Positions 24,183 to 32,795 of a stretch of DNA of 39,492 nucleotides are shown in pieces. Position 1 is the first letter of the stretch; each line of letters starts with the position of its first letter. This DNA is from Lewinellaceae bacterium (GTDB taxonomy: Bacteria > Bacteroidota > Bacteroidia > Chitinophagales > Saprospiraceae): the NCBI GenBank assembly GCA_947459655.1, contig CANHEE010000001.1, positions 1-39,492 of the forward strand, given 5' to 3'. The position numbers were made by a program, and so were the translations under genes. Under the pieces are notes generated by a model. That model was not told the DNA's origin and made no database searches. It saw only the letters and a list, made by a program, of their open reading frames with translations.

Positions 24183-25039
24183 CAGAGTTCATCAGACTTT
24201 TTTGACTGAAACTTTGCGCCCACCGGAGGTCGGTATGCGCCAAAAGGCATCGTCAACAAACCCTTCATGGTATCACACTCCGACGCATCCATGTGCGTAT
24301 CTATCCCATAGACCAGATCCTGCACCCGCTCTACCTCGGCATAGGTTCCGAAAATGCGATCCCAAATAGAAAAAATGTTGCCAAAATTGGTGTCGGTAAG
24401 CGGCAGAACGTAGTGGTGGTGAACCTTGTGCATGTTGGGTGAAACAATTACCCAGCTGAGCATTTTGTCCAACTTGTCGGGCAGTGAAACATTGGCGTGG
24501 TTGAACTGAGACAACAACGCAGACATGGACTGGTACAACATGATTAGCCAAATGGGTGCACCTATTATCAAAACAGCCAGTATGGTGAAAACGGCACGAA
24601 AAACGCTTTCTCCGGGATGATGCCGGTTTGCTGAAGTGGTATCGATATTGCGGTCAGAATGGTGTACAAGGTGAAAACGCCACATCCATTTTATACGGTG
24701 CTCAAGCCAGTGTATCAGATAGGCTCCGATCAAATCGAGCAGAGAAAAACCGACTAAGAAGTACAACCATCCAGGCATCTCAACCCAATTCAACAAACCG
24801 GAATGCCGTGCTGTTGACCAATCGCTCGCCAGAACCATCATCCCCGCAAATCCAAAATTAACCACCACAGTGGTTAAGGTAAAAAACAAATTGATGCTGG
24901 CATGCCTCCATTTGGAATATTGCAACAGCTGCAATGGAATGACGCCTTCAATTATCCAGAAAAAAACAATACCACCCATCAGAATAGCAAAGCGGTGCGC
25001 AGATGGTACATGGCTAAAATAGTCTACAAAAGTATGCAT
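24182..25039 (-). CDS. Sterol desaturase/fatty acid hydroxylase family protein
   Basis: This 285-residue membrane protein belongs to the non-haem di-iron fatty acid hydroxylase superfamily. It has about four N-terminal membrane helices and the histidine clusters that bind iron: HWLEHR, HLVHHS, FNHANV and HKVHHHY. Near the end, NFGNIFSIWDRIFGTY is the family signature. Members hydroxylate or desaturate lipids such as sterols, carotenoids or fatty acyl chains; the substrate cannot be read from sequence. It shares one base with the lnt start (TGATG) and lies 28 bases after the RND pump gene, so the three probably form one leftward transcript and all act in or on membrane lipids. Confidence 0.9.
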   Translation of the reverse strand: MHTFVDYFSHVPSAHRFAILMGGIVFFWIIEGVIPLQLLQYSKWRHASINLFFTLTTVVVNFGFAGMMVLASDWSTARHSGLLNWVEMPGWLYFLVGFSLLDLIGAYLIHWLEHRIKWMWRFHLVHHSDRNIDTTSANRHHPGESVFRAVFTILAVLIIGAPIWLIMLYQSMSALLSQFNHANVSLPDKLDKMLSWVIVSPNMHKVHHHYVLPLTDTNFGNIFSIWDRIFGTYAEVERVQDLVYGIDTHMDASECDTMKGLLTMPFGAYRPPVGAKFQSKKSDEL

Positions 25040-25067
25040 ACTTCAATGCGTATTTGAGGTGAACAAA

Positions 25068-28000
25068 TTATTGCATTTCGTGGCTGCGCTTCCTGCTGAA
25101 AAAAGTGTAAACCGCAGGAATCACAAACAAGGTCAGCAATAGGGAAAAACTGAGTCCACCGACGATAACCACACCCAACGGAATTCGGCTTGTCGCTGCC
25201 GCTCCAAGTGACAATGCGATAGGTAGGGCACCCAGGGCAGTGGCCAGCGTAGTCATCAATATGGGCCGCAGCCTTTGCGCAGCGGCATTCAGGGTCGCTT
25301 CCTGTATTTTTTCTCCGGACTCCCGCTTTTTGTTGGCAAATTCCACAATCAGAATACCGTTTTTGGTCACCAGACCAACAAGCATAATCATACCGATTTG
25401 TGAAAAAATGTTGATGGTATTGTCAGTAAGGTAAAGCGACAGTAGCGCTCCGGCAAGTGCCAGTGGAACCGTAATCATTATAATAAGCGGATCAATAAAA
25501 CTTTCAAACTGTGCTGCCAGAACCAGATAAATCAGGAGGAGAGCAAGTAAAAAAGCAAAATTGGTGTTTGAATTGCTTTCCGCGTAATCTCGTGAGGGAC
25601 CGCTAAGTGCGTTGCTGAAAGAAGCATCCAGCAATTTGTCGCCAATTTGTTTCATGGCATCTACACCGTCTCCTATGGTTTTGCCCGCAGCCAGTGATGC
25701 ACTGACAGTTGCACTTTTGTATCTGTTGTAATGAAACAGACTCGGTGGAGCAGAAGTTTCGCGAACGTTAATCACGCTACTCAAAGGTATCAGTTCCCCT
25801 CTGCTATTGTTAACGTAAATACGGTTGAAATCTGATGGGTCATCGCGGTTTTCTCTGCTGACTTGTGCGATAATCTGGTATTGCTTTCCGTTCATCAGAA
25901 AGTAGCCAGCCCTTCTGCCACTAAGTGATGCCTGCAAAGCTTCTGACACATCTGCCACGCTGACGCCCAGATCCCGCGCCTTTAGACGGTCAATTTTTAC
26001 CTCCAGTTCCGGTTTGTTGAATTTAAGGTTCACATCAACCTGCTGAAAGACAGGGTTTTGACGGGCCTCTGCCAAAAACTGCGGTAAAATCGCTTCAATT
26101 TTTTTGAAATCCTGGTTCTGGATGACATACTGTACCGGAAGACTTCCCCTGCCGCCGATACCGCCCGCAGAAATCGTCTGCTCCTGTATGCAGAATACCC
26201 GACCTTCGTTGAATGCAGCCAAACGCTTGTTTAAGTAGTTGGCCACATCCATCTGTGAACGGCCACGATCATCGGGATCTACCAGTACCATGCGGCCGAA
26301 ACCTGAATTGGCTCCCGTTCCGAAAAAAGGATTGTTCGCAGAACCAAACACAAAGCGGTTTTCAGGAATGGAATCCCTCAAAAATAAGGTGACTTTGTCC
26401 ACATATTTGTCCATCCTGTCAAAAGAAGTTCCTTCAGGTGCGGTAAATGAAAAACGTATACTGCTTCTGTCTTCCAGCGGCGCCAATTCTGACTGCAGCT
26501 CACCCATGAAATGATAAATCATCCAGAAACAAAGGACGATAATGGCAAACGCGACATATCTCACCTTCAGAAAAGCGGCCAGCAACTTGCGATAACCATT
26601 TTCCATGCCTTTGAAAAAAGGCTCTGTTTTTTCATATAACCACCCATGCCCCGAATTCCTGCGCTGCATCAAAACGTTGAGTACAGGTGTCAGTGTAAGG
26701 GACACAAATGCAGAAATAAGTACTGCACCAGCAACCACGATTCCAAATTCCTTGAAAAGAGATCCTACAAAACCCTGCAGAAAGATAACCGGAAGAAACA
26801 CCACTGCCAGCGTCAGCGATGTCGAAATGACAACAAAAAATATCTCCCTGGACCCCTCCAGGGCTGCCTTCCGAATGGGCATCCCCTCTTCGAGTTTACG
26901 GAAAATATTCTCTGTCACCACAATTCCATCGTCAACCACCAGTCCCGTTGCCAATACGATGGCGAGTAGCGTGAGCACATTGATGGAAAAACCCATTATG
27001 TACATGATGAAAAATGCCGCAATCAGCGATACAGGAATATCTATCAAAGGTCGAACGGCAATGAGGACATTTCTGAAGAAAAAAAGAATGACCAAAACGA
27101 CAAGCCCAAATGCAATGACCAGTGTCTCCTGTACCTCACTGAGCGACCTTCGCACATTCTTGGTTACATCGATGACTACCGTCAGTTCCAGATCATCGGC
27201 ACTGGTTTTTTTCAACTCCTCCAGCCGTTTGTAAAATTCATCTGCTATTCTGATGTAGTTTGATCCGGGTTGAGGCACTATGGCCAGTGCGCAATTGACC
27301 GCCCCATTGAGTCGGAAGGAGTTTTCCTCAAATTCAGGACCCAGCACCACATCGGCCACATTTTCAAGCCTGATGATGCCATTGCTGTCTTCCCGGATGA
27401 TCAATTTCCGAAAATCTTCCTCTGTTGAAAGCCTGCCGGTTGTCCGAATATTGAGTTCTGTCATGCTGCCCGACACTTTTCCTGCCGGCAACTCTACGTT
27501 TTCCCGGTTCAGTGCCTGCTGAACATCGCGCATGGTCAGGTTGAATGCGTTCATTTTTTCGGGAATCATCCAGAGCCGCATGGCGTATTTTCTCTCGCCA
27601 AAAATATTTACCCCGCTGACCTCCGGAATGGTCTGAAAGCGCTCTACCAGTACATTTGCTGCATAGTCACTGAGTTCAAGCATTGACCTGTTTTTGCTCT
27701 GAACACCAAGAATAATAATGGGGTCGCTGTTGGCATCCGATTTTTGTGTGGTGGGTGGCGCATCAATATCCTGAGGGAGGTTGCGCTGTGCCTGACTGAC
27801 CTTGTCGCGAACATCGCTGGCGGCGGCATCCATTTCTATACCCAACTCAAATTCAACAGTAATGGTAGATGAGCCGGACAGCGACTGTGAAGATATTGAT
27901 CGAATCCCAGGTACACCATTGATGGCTTTTTCGAGGGGTTCGGTCACCTGACTTTCAACTATTTCCGCATTGGCTCCCGTGTAGTTGGTCCGCACAGTGA

Positions 28001-28133
28001 CAATCGGCGGATCAATGGCCGGAAATTCCCGAAGACTCAAAAACTTATAACCCACATAACCAAACAGCACCAAGACGATGCTCATCACCATTGCCAGTAC
28101 GGGTCGTCGGAGAGATAATTCACTAATATTCAT
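25068..28133 (-). CDS. RND-family efflux pump, AcrB/HAE1-like
   Basis: At 1021 residues this is a full-length resistance-nodulation-division transporter. It shows the N-terminal MNISELSLRRPVLAMVMSIV, the repeated 1+5 plus 1+5 helix plan with two large periplasmic loops, the proton-relay region VLATGLVVDDGIVVTENIFR with the paired Asp in TM4, and GLVTKNGILIVEFANKKRE in the second half. It should export hydrophobic compounds using proton motive force as part of a tripartite complex. The membrane fusion protein and TolC-like partners usually encoded next to it are not in the window. A -7 (TAACTTTG) at 28158-28165 suggests its own promoter. Downstream come the sterol-desaturase-like gene and lnt. 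Confidence 0.94.
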   Translation of the reverse strand: MNISELSLRRPVLAMVMSIVLVLFGYVGYKFLSLREFPAIDPPIVTVRTNYTGANAEIVESQVTEPLEKAINGVPGIRSISSQSLSGSSTITVEFELGIEMDAAASDVRDKVSQAQRNLPQDIDAPPTTQKSDANSDPIIILGVQSKNRSMLELSDYAANVLVERFQTIPEVSGVNIFGERKYAMRLWMIPEKMNAFNLTMRDVQQALNRENVELPAGKVSGSMTELNIRTTGRLSTEEDFRKLIIREDSNGIIRLENVADVVLGPEFEENSFRLNGAVNCALAIVPQPGSNYIRIADEFYKRLEELKKTSADDLELTVVIDVTKNVRRSLSEVQETLVIAFGLVVLVILFFFRNVLIAVRPLIDIPVSLIAAFFIMYIMGFSINVLTLLAIVLATGLVVDDGIVVTENIFRKLEEGMPIRKAALEGSREIFFVVISTSLTLAVVFLPVIFLQGFVGSLFKEFGIVVAGAVLISAFVSLTLTPVLNVLMQRRNSGHGWLYEKTEPFFKGMENGYRKLLAAFLKVRYVAFAIIVLCFWMIYHFMGELQSELAPLEDRSSIRFSFTAPEGTSFDRMDKYVDKVTLFLRDSIPENRFVFGSANNPFFGTGANSGFGRMVLVDPDDRGRSQMDVANYLNKRLAAFNEGRVFCIQEQTISAGGIGGRGSLPVQYVIQNQDFKKIEAILPQFLAEARQNPVFQQVDVNLKFNKPELEVKIDRLKARDLGVSVADVSEALQASLSGRRAGYFLMNGKQYQIIAQVSRENRDDPSDFNRIYVNNSRGELIPLSSVINVRETSAPPSLFHYNRYKSATVSASLAAGKTIGDGVDAMKQIGDKLLDASFSNALSGPSRDYAESNSNTNFAFLLALLLIYLVLAAQFESFIDPLIIMITVPLALAGALLSLYLTDNTINIFSQIGMIMLVGLVTKNGILIVEFANKKRESGEKIQEATLNAAAQRLRPILMTTLATALGALPIALSLGAAATSRIPLGVVIVGGLSFSLLLTLFVIPAVYTFFSRKRSHEMQ

Positions 28134-28157
28134 CAGGATAAATTAACTTAGGCAGAG

Positions 28158-28165
28158 CAAAGTTA
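28158..28165 (-). promoter_or_regulatory. Candidate -7 element of the RND-lnt run
   Basis: Read on the minus strand this is TAACTTTG, a match to TAnnTTTG, 24 bases before the ATG at 28133. It is identical to the -7 proposed for fahA at 32736-32743. Confidence 0.5.
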
Positions 28166-28272
28166 ATTTTTATTTTTCCTAAATAATACATTTTGGGTAT
28201 ATGCCACAAAAGATTTCAGCATGTCGCACAGGCAGTTGCCCATTACGATTATCAGACCTCCGCTAATGGTCT

Positions 28273-29019
28273 TTACTTTCCGCGTGTCAGGAGGTTTTCT
28301 GCCAGTGAAACGAAAACATAAAGCACTGTAATGAGTGCTACAGCAATGTCTCCAAGAGCAACAAATGCAGCCAGAATCAGAATCAGAAGTATGTACCTGA
28401 ATTTGTTTTCTGCCCAGCCCAATCCCTTCATTCTGAAATTCATCATGGGTATTTCCGCAACCTGCCAGAACGCCAGGATGGGAATCAGGGAAAACAGCAG
28501 ATAGGGGTCAAGCAGCCGATTTCCCAGCTCTATATCACCCAACATAGGGTTTGTAGCATAAATCAATAGCAACCCCGCCACAAAAAGGGTGTTCGCCGGA
28601 GTTGGCACACCAATAAAGCGGTCTGATTGCCGCGTATCCACATTGTACTTTGCCAGCCTGTAAGCGCCGGCAAGCGTTACGAGGAATGCTGCAAGTGCAG
28701 GAACGACAATACCCGTAGCCTGTTGTCCGTATTTCATCCAGTCGGCGTGCATCGCAAAAGATTTGCACAAAAGAACATAAAGGATCATTCCCGGAGCAAG
28801 GGCAAATGAAACGGTATCGGCAATAGAATCAAGTTCTTTACCGAACACAGAAGTGGTATTCAGCATGCGCGCAACCTGTCCGTCCAAAGCGTCAGCAATA
28901 AATGCCAGTATCAGAAATCCAAAGGCCTCGGTCGGCGCTGCATTCAGGATACAAACGACCGCACAGCAACCAAAAAATAAATTTCCAAGGGTTAACAGGT
29001 CTGCAATATGTTTTTTCAT
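28273..29019 (-). CDS. pssA: CDP-diacylglycerol-serine O-phosphatidyltransferase
   Basis: PssA makes phosphatidylserine from CDP-diacylglycerol and serine in the inner membrane, the first step to phosphatidylethanolamine. The CDP-alcohol phosphotransferase motif is complete: DALDGQVAR, then GKELDSIAD, giving DxxDGxxARxxxxxxxxGxxxDxxxD. About seven or eight hydrophobic helices fill the 248 residues. I chose the ATG at 29019 (MKKHIADLLTLGNLFFG); the open frame upstream leads only to a TTG. It lies 51 bases downstream of the LolC/E-like permease on the same strand. The upstream serC gene feeds serine, the substrate, so the order fits metabolic linkage. Confidence 0.92.
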   Translation of the reverse strand: MKKHIADLLTLGNLFFGCCAVVCILNAAPTEAFGFLILAFIADALDGQVARMLNTTSVFGKELDSIADTVSFALAPGMILYVLLCKSFAMHADWMKYGQQATGIVVPALAAFLVTLAGAYRLAKYNVDTRQSDRFIGVPTPANTLFVAGLLLIYATNPMLGDIELGNRLLDPYLLFSLIPILAFWQVAEIPMMNFRMKGLGWAENKFRYILLILILAAFVALGDIAVALITVLYVFVSLAENLLTRGK

Positions 29020-29070
29020 AAGATTACTTTGTAAAGAAATAGAAAAACGTGCACCAAATGTGCACAATTG

Positions 29071-30312
29071 TTACTCATTGAAAACGGCCTTTATGCTCAT
29101 CGCCTTCCGCGCTGCCGGAAATGAAGCCAAAACACCAATCAAAACCACCGTACATCCCACGGTCAGAAAGTCCAGCGACCGCATGCTGGCCGGGTAGCTC
29201 TCCATCATAAAGCCTTCCGGAACGGGTATCAGACCAACCTGCTTGTGATAGACATACAGAATTTCTGCAAGTACAAATCCGACAGCCATTCCGATACTGA
29301 CCATCCACAGGCCTGTAGACAGAAAGATGTTTCGGATTTTGCCGTCACGCATACCGAGTGCTTTCAATACGGCAATATCTTTCTTTTTATCGAGAACGAT
29401 CATCCAAAGTGAACCAATCATGTTGAACGCGATAAGGATGAGCATCAAACTGACGATGGCAAAACTCATCCACTTTTCGACATTCATTATTTTCAGAAAA
29501 GCGGCATTCTGCTGGTAGCGGTCTTTGACAACAAATTCACTGCCCATCACCTTCCGAATGGCATCAATTGTTTTCCGGTCGTCGCGTTTTTCGAGTTTTA
29601 ATTCATAGGCACTGATTTCATCTTTTTTAGCCAGTAGCCGCTGAACCATTTCAAGTGCGCTGATCACGTACTGGTTGTCAAAATCCTGCTGGACGGAAAA
29701 AGTACCTATTGGCATCGCAACTTGCTGTCTGAACTGTTGTTCCGCAACATCGGTATCCTCACTTTTTGCCATAAAGACCGACAGGGGCTCGAGCGGATTT
29801 TCAATATTGACTGACAGTTTGTTTCTCATGCCCGCTCCAACTACCGCATAGTAGTTGTCACGGTCTTCGGTTTTGAAAATGCCCTCCTGGATGGTGGAAT
29901 CAATATTTACGATGCTGCCGAAATTTCTGCTCACCCCCTTAATAATGCCAAAATCCTGCATTTTTGCATATTCGAAAAAGGCGACCTCCTCAAGGCTCAG
30001 TCCGACTTCCCTGACCCCTTTTATCTCGTACAAAGCACGAATGCGGGAGCTATCTACGGTAAATGTTTTTCCGGATGCAGGTGTTATGGTGACATCGGGA
30101 TTGAAATTGCCCATCATTCCATTAATCAGGTCTTCAAAACCGTTGAAAACGGTCAGAATAAGAATCAGCGCTGCCGTACCAACTGAAATACCCAGCGTAG
30201 CAATACCCGTGATGATATTGATGACGTTGGTCGATTTTCTCGAAAAGAGATATCTTCCGGAAATATATACTGGTAACTGCAGCATTCGTTTGCGTTCCTG
30301 AAGCCATTCCAT
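29071..30312 (-). CDS. LolC/LolE-like ABC transporter permease
   Basis: From the ATG at 30312 the 413-residue protein has the MacB/LolC/LolE plan: one N-terminal helix (about residues 30-55, IITGIATLGISVGTAALILI), a large periplasmic domain, then three C-terminal helices with FxxALGMRDGKIRNIFL-type coupling loop (VLKALGMRDGKIRNIFLSTG). It probably forms part of the LolCDE complex that releases lipoproteins from the inner membrane for transport to the outer membrane. The ATPase LolD is not in the window. The open frame extends to 30453 inside serC, but the ATG at 30312 overlaps the serC stop as TGATG, so it is the likely start and the two genes are translationally coupled. Confidence 0.87.
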   Translation of the reverse strand: MEWLQERKRMLQLPVYISGRYLFSRKSTNVINIITGIATLGISVGTAALILILTVFNGFEDLINGMMGNFNPDVTITPASGKTFTVDSSRIRALYEIKGVREVGLSLEEVAFFEYAKMQDFGIIKGVSRNFGSIVNIDSTIQEGIFKTEDRDNYYAVVGAGMRNKLSVNIENPLEPLSVFMAKSEDTDVAEQQFRQQVAMPIGTFSVQQDFDNQYVISALEMVQRLLAKKDEISAYELKLEKRDDRKTIDAIRKVMGSEFVVKDRYQQNAAFLKIMNVEKWMSFAIVSLMLILIAFNMIGSLWMIVLDKKKDIAVLKALGMRDGKIRNIFLSTGLWMVSIGMAVGFVLAEILYVYHKQVGLIPVPEGFMMESYPASMRSLDFLTVGCTVVLIGVLASFPAARKAMSIKAVFNE

Positions 30313-31391
30313 CAGCCTAACTTGGCCGCGACTTCCTTCATTAAATTCACCAATAACTGCACACTGCCCATTTCCATTGCATTGTACATGGATGCCCTGA
30401 AACCACCCACTGAACGGTGACCTTTCAATCCCTCGATGCCATTGGCAGCGCACAATTCACTGAGCATAGCCTCTGCCTGAGGTGTTGCAGCCAGGAAACA
30501 CACATTCATTCTTGAGCGGTCTTCCTTGGCTACCGTCCCCTGAAACATTGGGTTTTCATCTATTTCCCGGTACAGCATGTTTGCCCTTCGCTTCGCCCTT
30601 CTTTCCATAGCGACAAGGCCGCCTTGTGCCTTAATCCACCGCATAGTCAACATGGATACGTAAATGGGAAAAACCGGAGGCGTATTGTACATTGACCCTT
30701 CTTTGACATGTGTGCGGTAATCCAGCATTGTCGCTATTTTTCTGTCGCGCACCATCGCCTCCTCCAGAAAAGACTTTCTGATGATAACCATGGTCATTCC
30801 TGCCGGACCAATGTTTTTCTGTGCACCTGCATAAATCAGGCTGAATTTTTCGGATGGAATCGGCCGACTCATGATATCAGAAGACATGTCGCATACGAGA
30901 GGAAGATCTGTTTTCGGCCATTTGAAAACCTCCGTGCCGTAGATGGTATTGTTGCTGGTAATGTGAAGGTATTTCGATCCTTTCGGAAACTTCAGGTTCT
31001 TGGGAATATGGGAATAATTTTGATCCGCCGAGGAAGCTACAACACTTACATTTCCAAATGTTGATGCCTCTTTAATGGCCTTCTTTGCCCAAGTGCCGGT
31101 GTCGGTGTAACATGCAGTCTCATGTTCGGCAAGAAAATTCATCGGAATCATGAAAAACTGGGTACTGGCCCCTCCGGTAAGAAAAAGTACCTCAAAATCA
31201 TCGCTGAGATTCAGTAACTCCTTTACCAGACTTTTGGTCTCCTCCAATATGGATTCGAAGGCTTTGCTCCGATGGGAAATCTCCAGTACAGAAAGGCCGC
31301 TGTGGTGGAGGTCGAGGATGCTTCGGGAAGCTTCCCTCAGTACACTTTTGGGCAGAATAGCCGGACCTGCATTGAAATTGTGTTTTTTCAT
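30312..31391 (-). CDS. serC: 3-phosphoserine aminotransferase
   Basis: SerC converts 3-phosphohydroxypyruvate to phosphoserine with PLP and glutamate, and also serves pyridoxine synthesis. The 359-residue product starts MKKHNFNAGPAILPKSVLR, with the NAGPA motif. SHRSKAFESIL, FLTGGASTQFFMIPMN, and the PLP lysine in IYAGAQKNIGPAGMT are all present. GHRSVGGFRASMYNAM near the C-terminus carries the phosphate-binding Arg. The ATG at 31391 gives the conserved N-terminus; the frame upstream to 31412 opens at a non-ATG codon. The stop overlaps the LolC/E-like gene. serA is not in the window. Confidence 0.95.
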   Translation of the reverse strand: MKKHNFNAGPAILPKSVLREASRSILDLHHSGLSVLEISHRSKAFESILEETKSLVKELLNLSDDFEVLFLTGGASTQFFMIPMNFLAEHETACYTDTGTWAKKAIKEASTFGNVSVVASSADQNYSHIPKNLKFPKGSKYLHITSNNTIYGTEVFKWPKTDLPLVCDMSSDIMSRPIPSEKFSLIYAGAQKNIGPAGMTMVIIRKSFLEEAMVRDRKIATMLDYRTHVKEGSMYNTPPVFPIYVSMLTMRWIKAQGGLVAMERRAKRRANMLYREIDENPMFQGTVAKEDRSRMNVCFLAATPQAEAMLSELCAANGIEGLKGHRSVGGFRASMYNAMEMGSVQLLVNLMKEVAAKLG

Positions 31392-31458
31392 CGTAATATC
31401 TCTCTGAAGCAATGGCTGCTTTTGTGAAAATCAATATTGTGCGGACCGGCAATCAGGT

Positions 31459-32703
31459 TCAAGATCTGGCAGGCAATATTTTACCACTGGCTTCGCCAAA
31501 ACCTACACGAATGCCGTTCTTTTCGCCCCATCCCCGCATGATTACCGTGTCGCCATCCTGGAGAAATCTTCTTTCTGTACCATCGGGCATCAGCAGCGGT
31601 TTGCTGCCTTTCCAGGAAATCTCCAACATCGAACCGTAACTATCGGGTGTAGGGCCGCTGATGGTGCCCGAAGCCATTAGGTCACCCGTATTCAGGTTAC
31701 AACCATTGATGGTGTGGTGTGCAAGTTGCTGCGCCATGTTCCAGTACATATACTTGTAGTTGGAGTGGCATACCGTTTTACTGGAACCCTGTTCCGTTTG
31801 AATAATAACTTCCAGTTCGATATCAAAATTGCGGGCACCATTGAACTGCAAGTAAGGCAAAACCGCCGGTTCCTGAACAGGTCCCTGGGTGCGGAAAGGC
31901 TCAAGTGCCTCAAGGGTGACAATCCACGGAGAGATGGTTGACGCAAAGTTCTTACCTAAGAATGGACCCAGCGGAACGTACTCCCACTGCTGAATATCCC
32001 GCGCAGACCAGTCATTAAACAGCGTCAGACCGAAAATATAGTCTTCTGCATCATCTGTACTCACGGTTTCTGACAGCGCAGTACCTTTACCGACCACGAA
32101 AGCTACTTCCAGCTCGAAATCCAGCCTTTTTGAGGTTCCAAATACAGGAACATTACCGCCTTCCGGCGGCAGCATCTGGCCTTTTGGCCTTACGATCTCG
32201 GTACCGGAAACAACAATTGAAGAAGAGCGGCCGTGGTATCCGACCGGCAAATGAAGCCAATTGGGTAGCAGTGCGTTTGCCGGATCACGGAACATCAGTC
32301 CGGTATTGGTCGCATGTTCCTTACTGGAAAAAAAGTCGGTATAGTCACCAATTTTTACCGGCAGGTGCATCTGCACCTCGGTCATCGGAAACAGGTAGTA
32401 GGCCGAAAGGGATTTTGAACCCATAAAATCGGGATTAGAAAAGATTTCAATCAGCCTTTTTCGCACCGCCGAGGTTTTCTCTTTTCCTAGCGCAATAAAG
32501 TCATTCAGATAGTCCTGTTCAAAAACATCATCCAACTCAATTCCATTGAAGAAATCCAGGTCGTAGAGCACTTTCAGGTCGGCAACATGATCACCGATTG
32601 CCGTCGCCACACGCAAAGTCCGGGTTTGAGGATTCGTAAAAATTCCGAAAGGAATGTTGTGGATGGAGAAATCTGAATCCGGCTTTATGGCAATCCAGGA
32701 CAT
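31459..32703 (-). CDS. fahA: Fumarylacetoacetase
   Basis: Fumarylacetoacetase cleaves 4-fumarylacetoacetate to fumarate and acetoacetate, the last step of tyrosine breakdown. The 414 residues match the eukaryote-like type. The N-terminal SH3-like part begins SWIAIKPDSDFSIHNIPFGI. The active-site residues are visible: Asp and catalytic His in DYTDFFSSKEHATNTG, the Glu pair in DFELEVAFVVG, Asp in LFNDWSARDIQQWEY and Lys in GPFLGKNFAS. Other tyrosine-degradation genes are absent from the window. It heads a leftward run followed after 67 bases by serC. A -7 element lies at 32736 on the minus strand, close to the divergent promoter of the amidohydrolase. Confidence 0.95.
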   Translation of the reverse strand: MSWIAIKPDSDFSIHNIPFGIFTNPQTRTLRVATAIGDHVADLKVLYDLDFFNGIELDDVFEQDYLNDFIALGKEKTSAVRKRLIEIFSNPDFMGSKSLSAYYLFPMTEVQMHLPVKIGDYTDFFSSKEHATNTGLMFRDPANALLPNWLHLPVGYHGRSSSIVVSGTEIVRPKGQMLPPEGGNVPVFGTSKRLDFELEVAFVVGKGTALSETVSTDDAEDYIFGLTLFNDWSARDIQQWEYVPLGPFLGKNFASTISPWIVTLEALEPFRTQGPVQEPAVLPYLQFNGARNFDIELEVIIQTEQGSSKTVCHSNYKYMYWNMAQQLAHHTINGCNLNTGDLMASGTISGPTPDSYGSMLEISWKGSKPLLMPDGTERRFLQDGDTVIMRGWGEKNGIRVGFGEASGKILPARS

Positions 32704-32735
32704 AGGTTAGGTTGGTAATTTTGTGTAAAACAGCA

Positions 32736-32743
32736 CAAAGTTA
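32736..32743 (-). promoter_or_regulatory. Candidate -7 element of fahA
   Basis: Read on the minus strand this is TAACTTTG, 32 bases before the ATG at 32703. A TTTG lies upstream with a short 15-base spacer. It is interleaved with the divergent amidohydrolase promoter. Confidence 0.5.
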
Positions 32744-32771
32744 AGACATTTTTTATTACAAAATCTATTTC

Positions 32772-32779
32772 TATATTTG
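32772..32779 (+). promoter_or_regulatory. Candidate -7 element of the amidohydrolase gene
   Basis: TATATTTG matches TAnnTTTG and ends 16 bases before the ATG at 32796, with a T-run as a weak -33 about 17 bases upstream. Confidence 0.5.
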
Positions 32780-32795
32780 TCAAAATATTCACATT

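Noticed and set aside
30313-30453. Longer LolC/E-like permease from 30453
   Set aside because: The extension reads through serC; the ATG at 30312 overlaps the serC stop as TGATG and gives the normal N-terminus.
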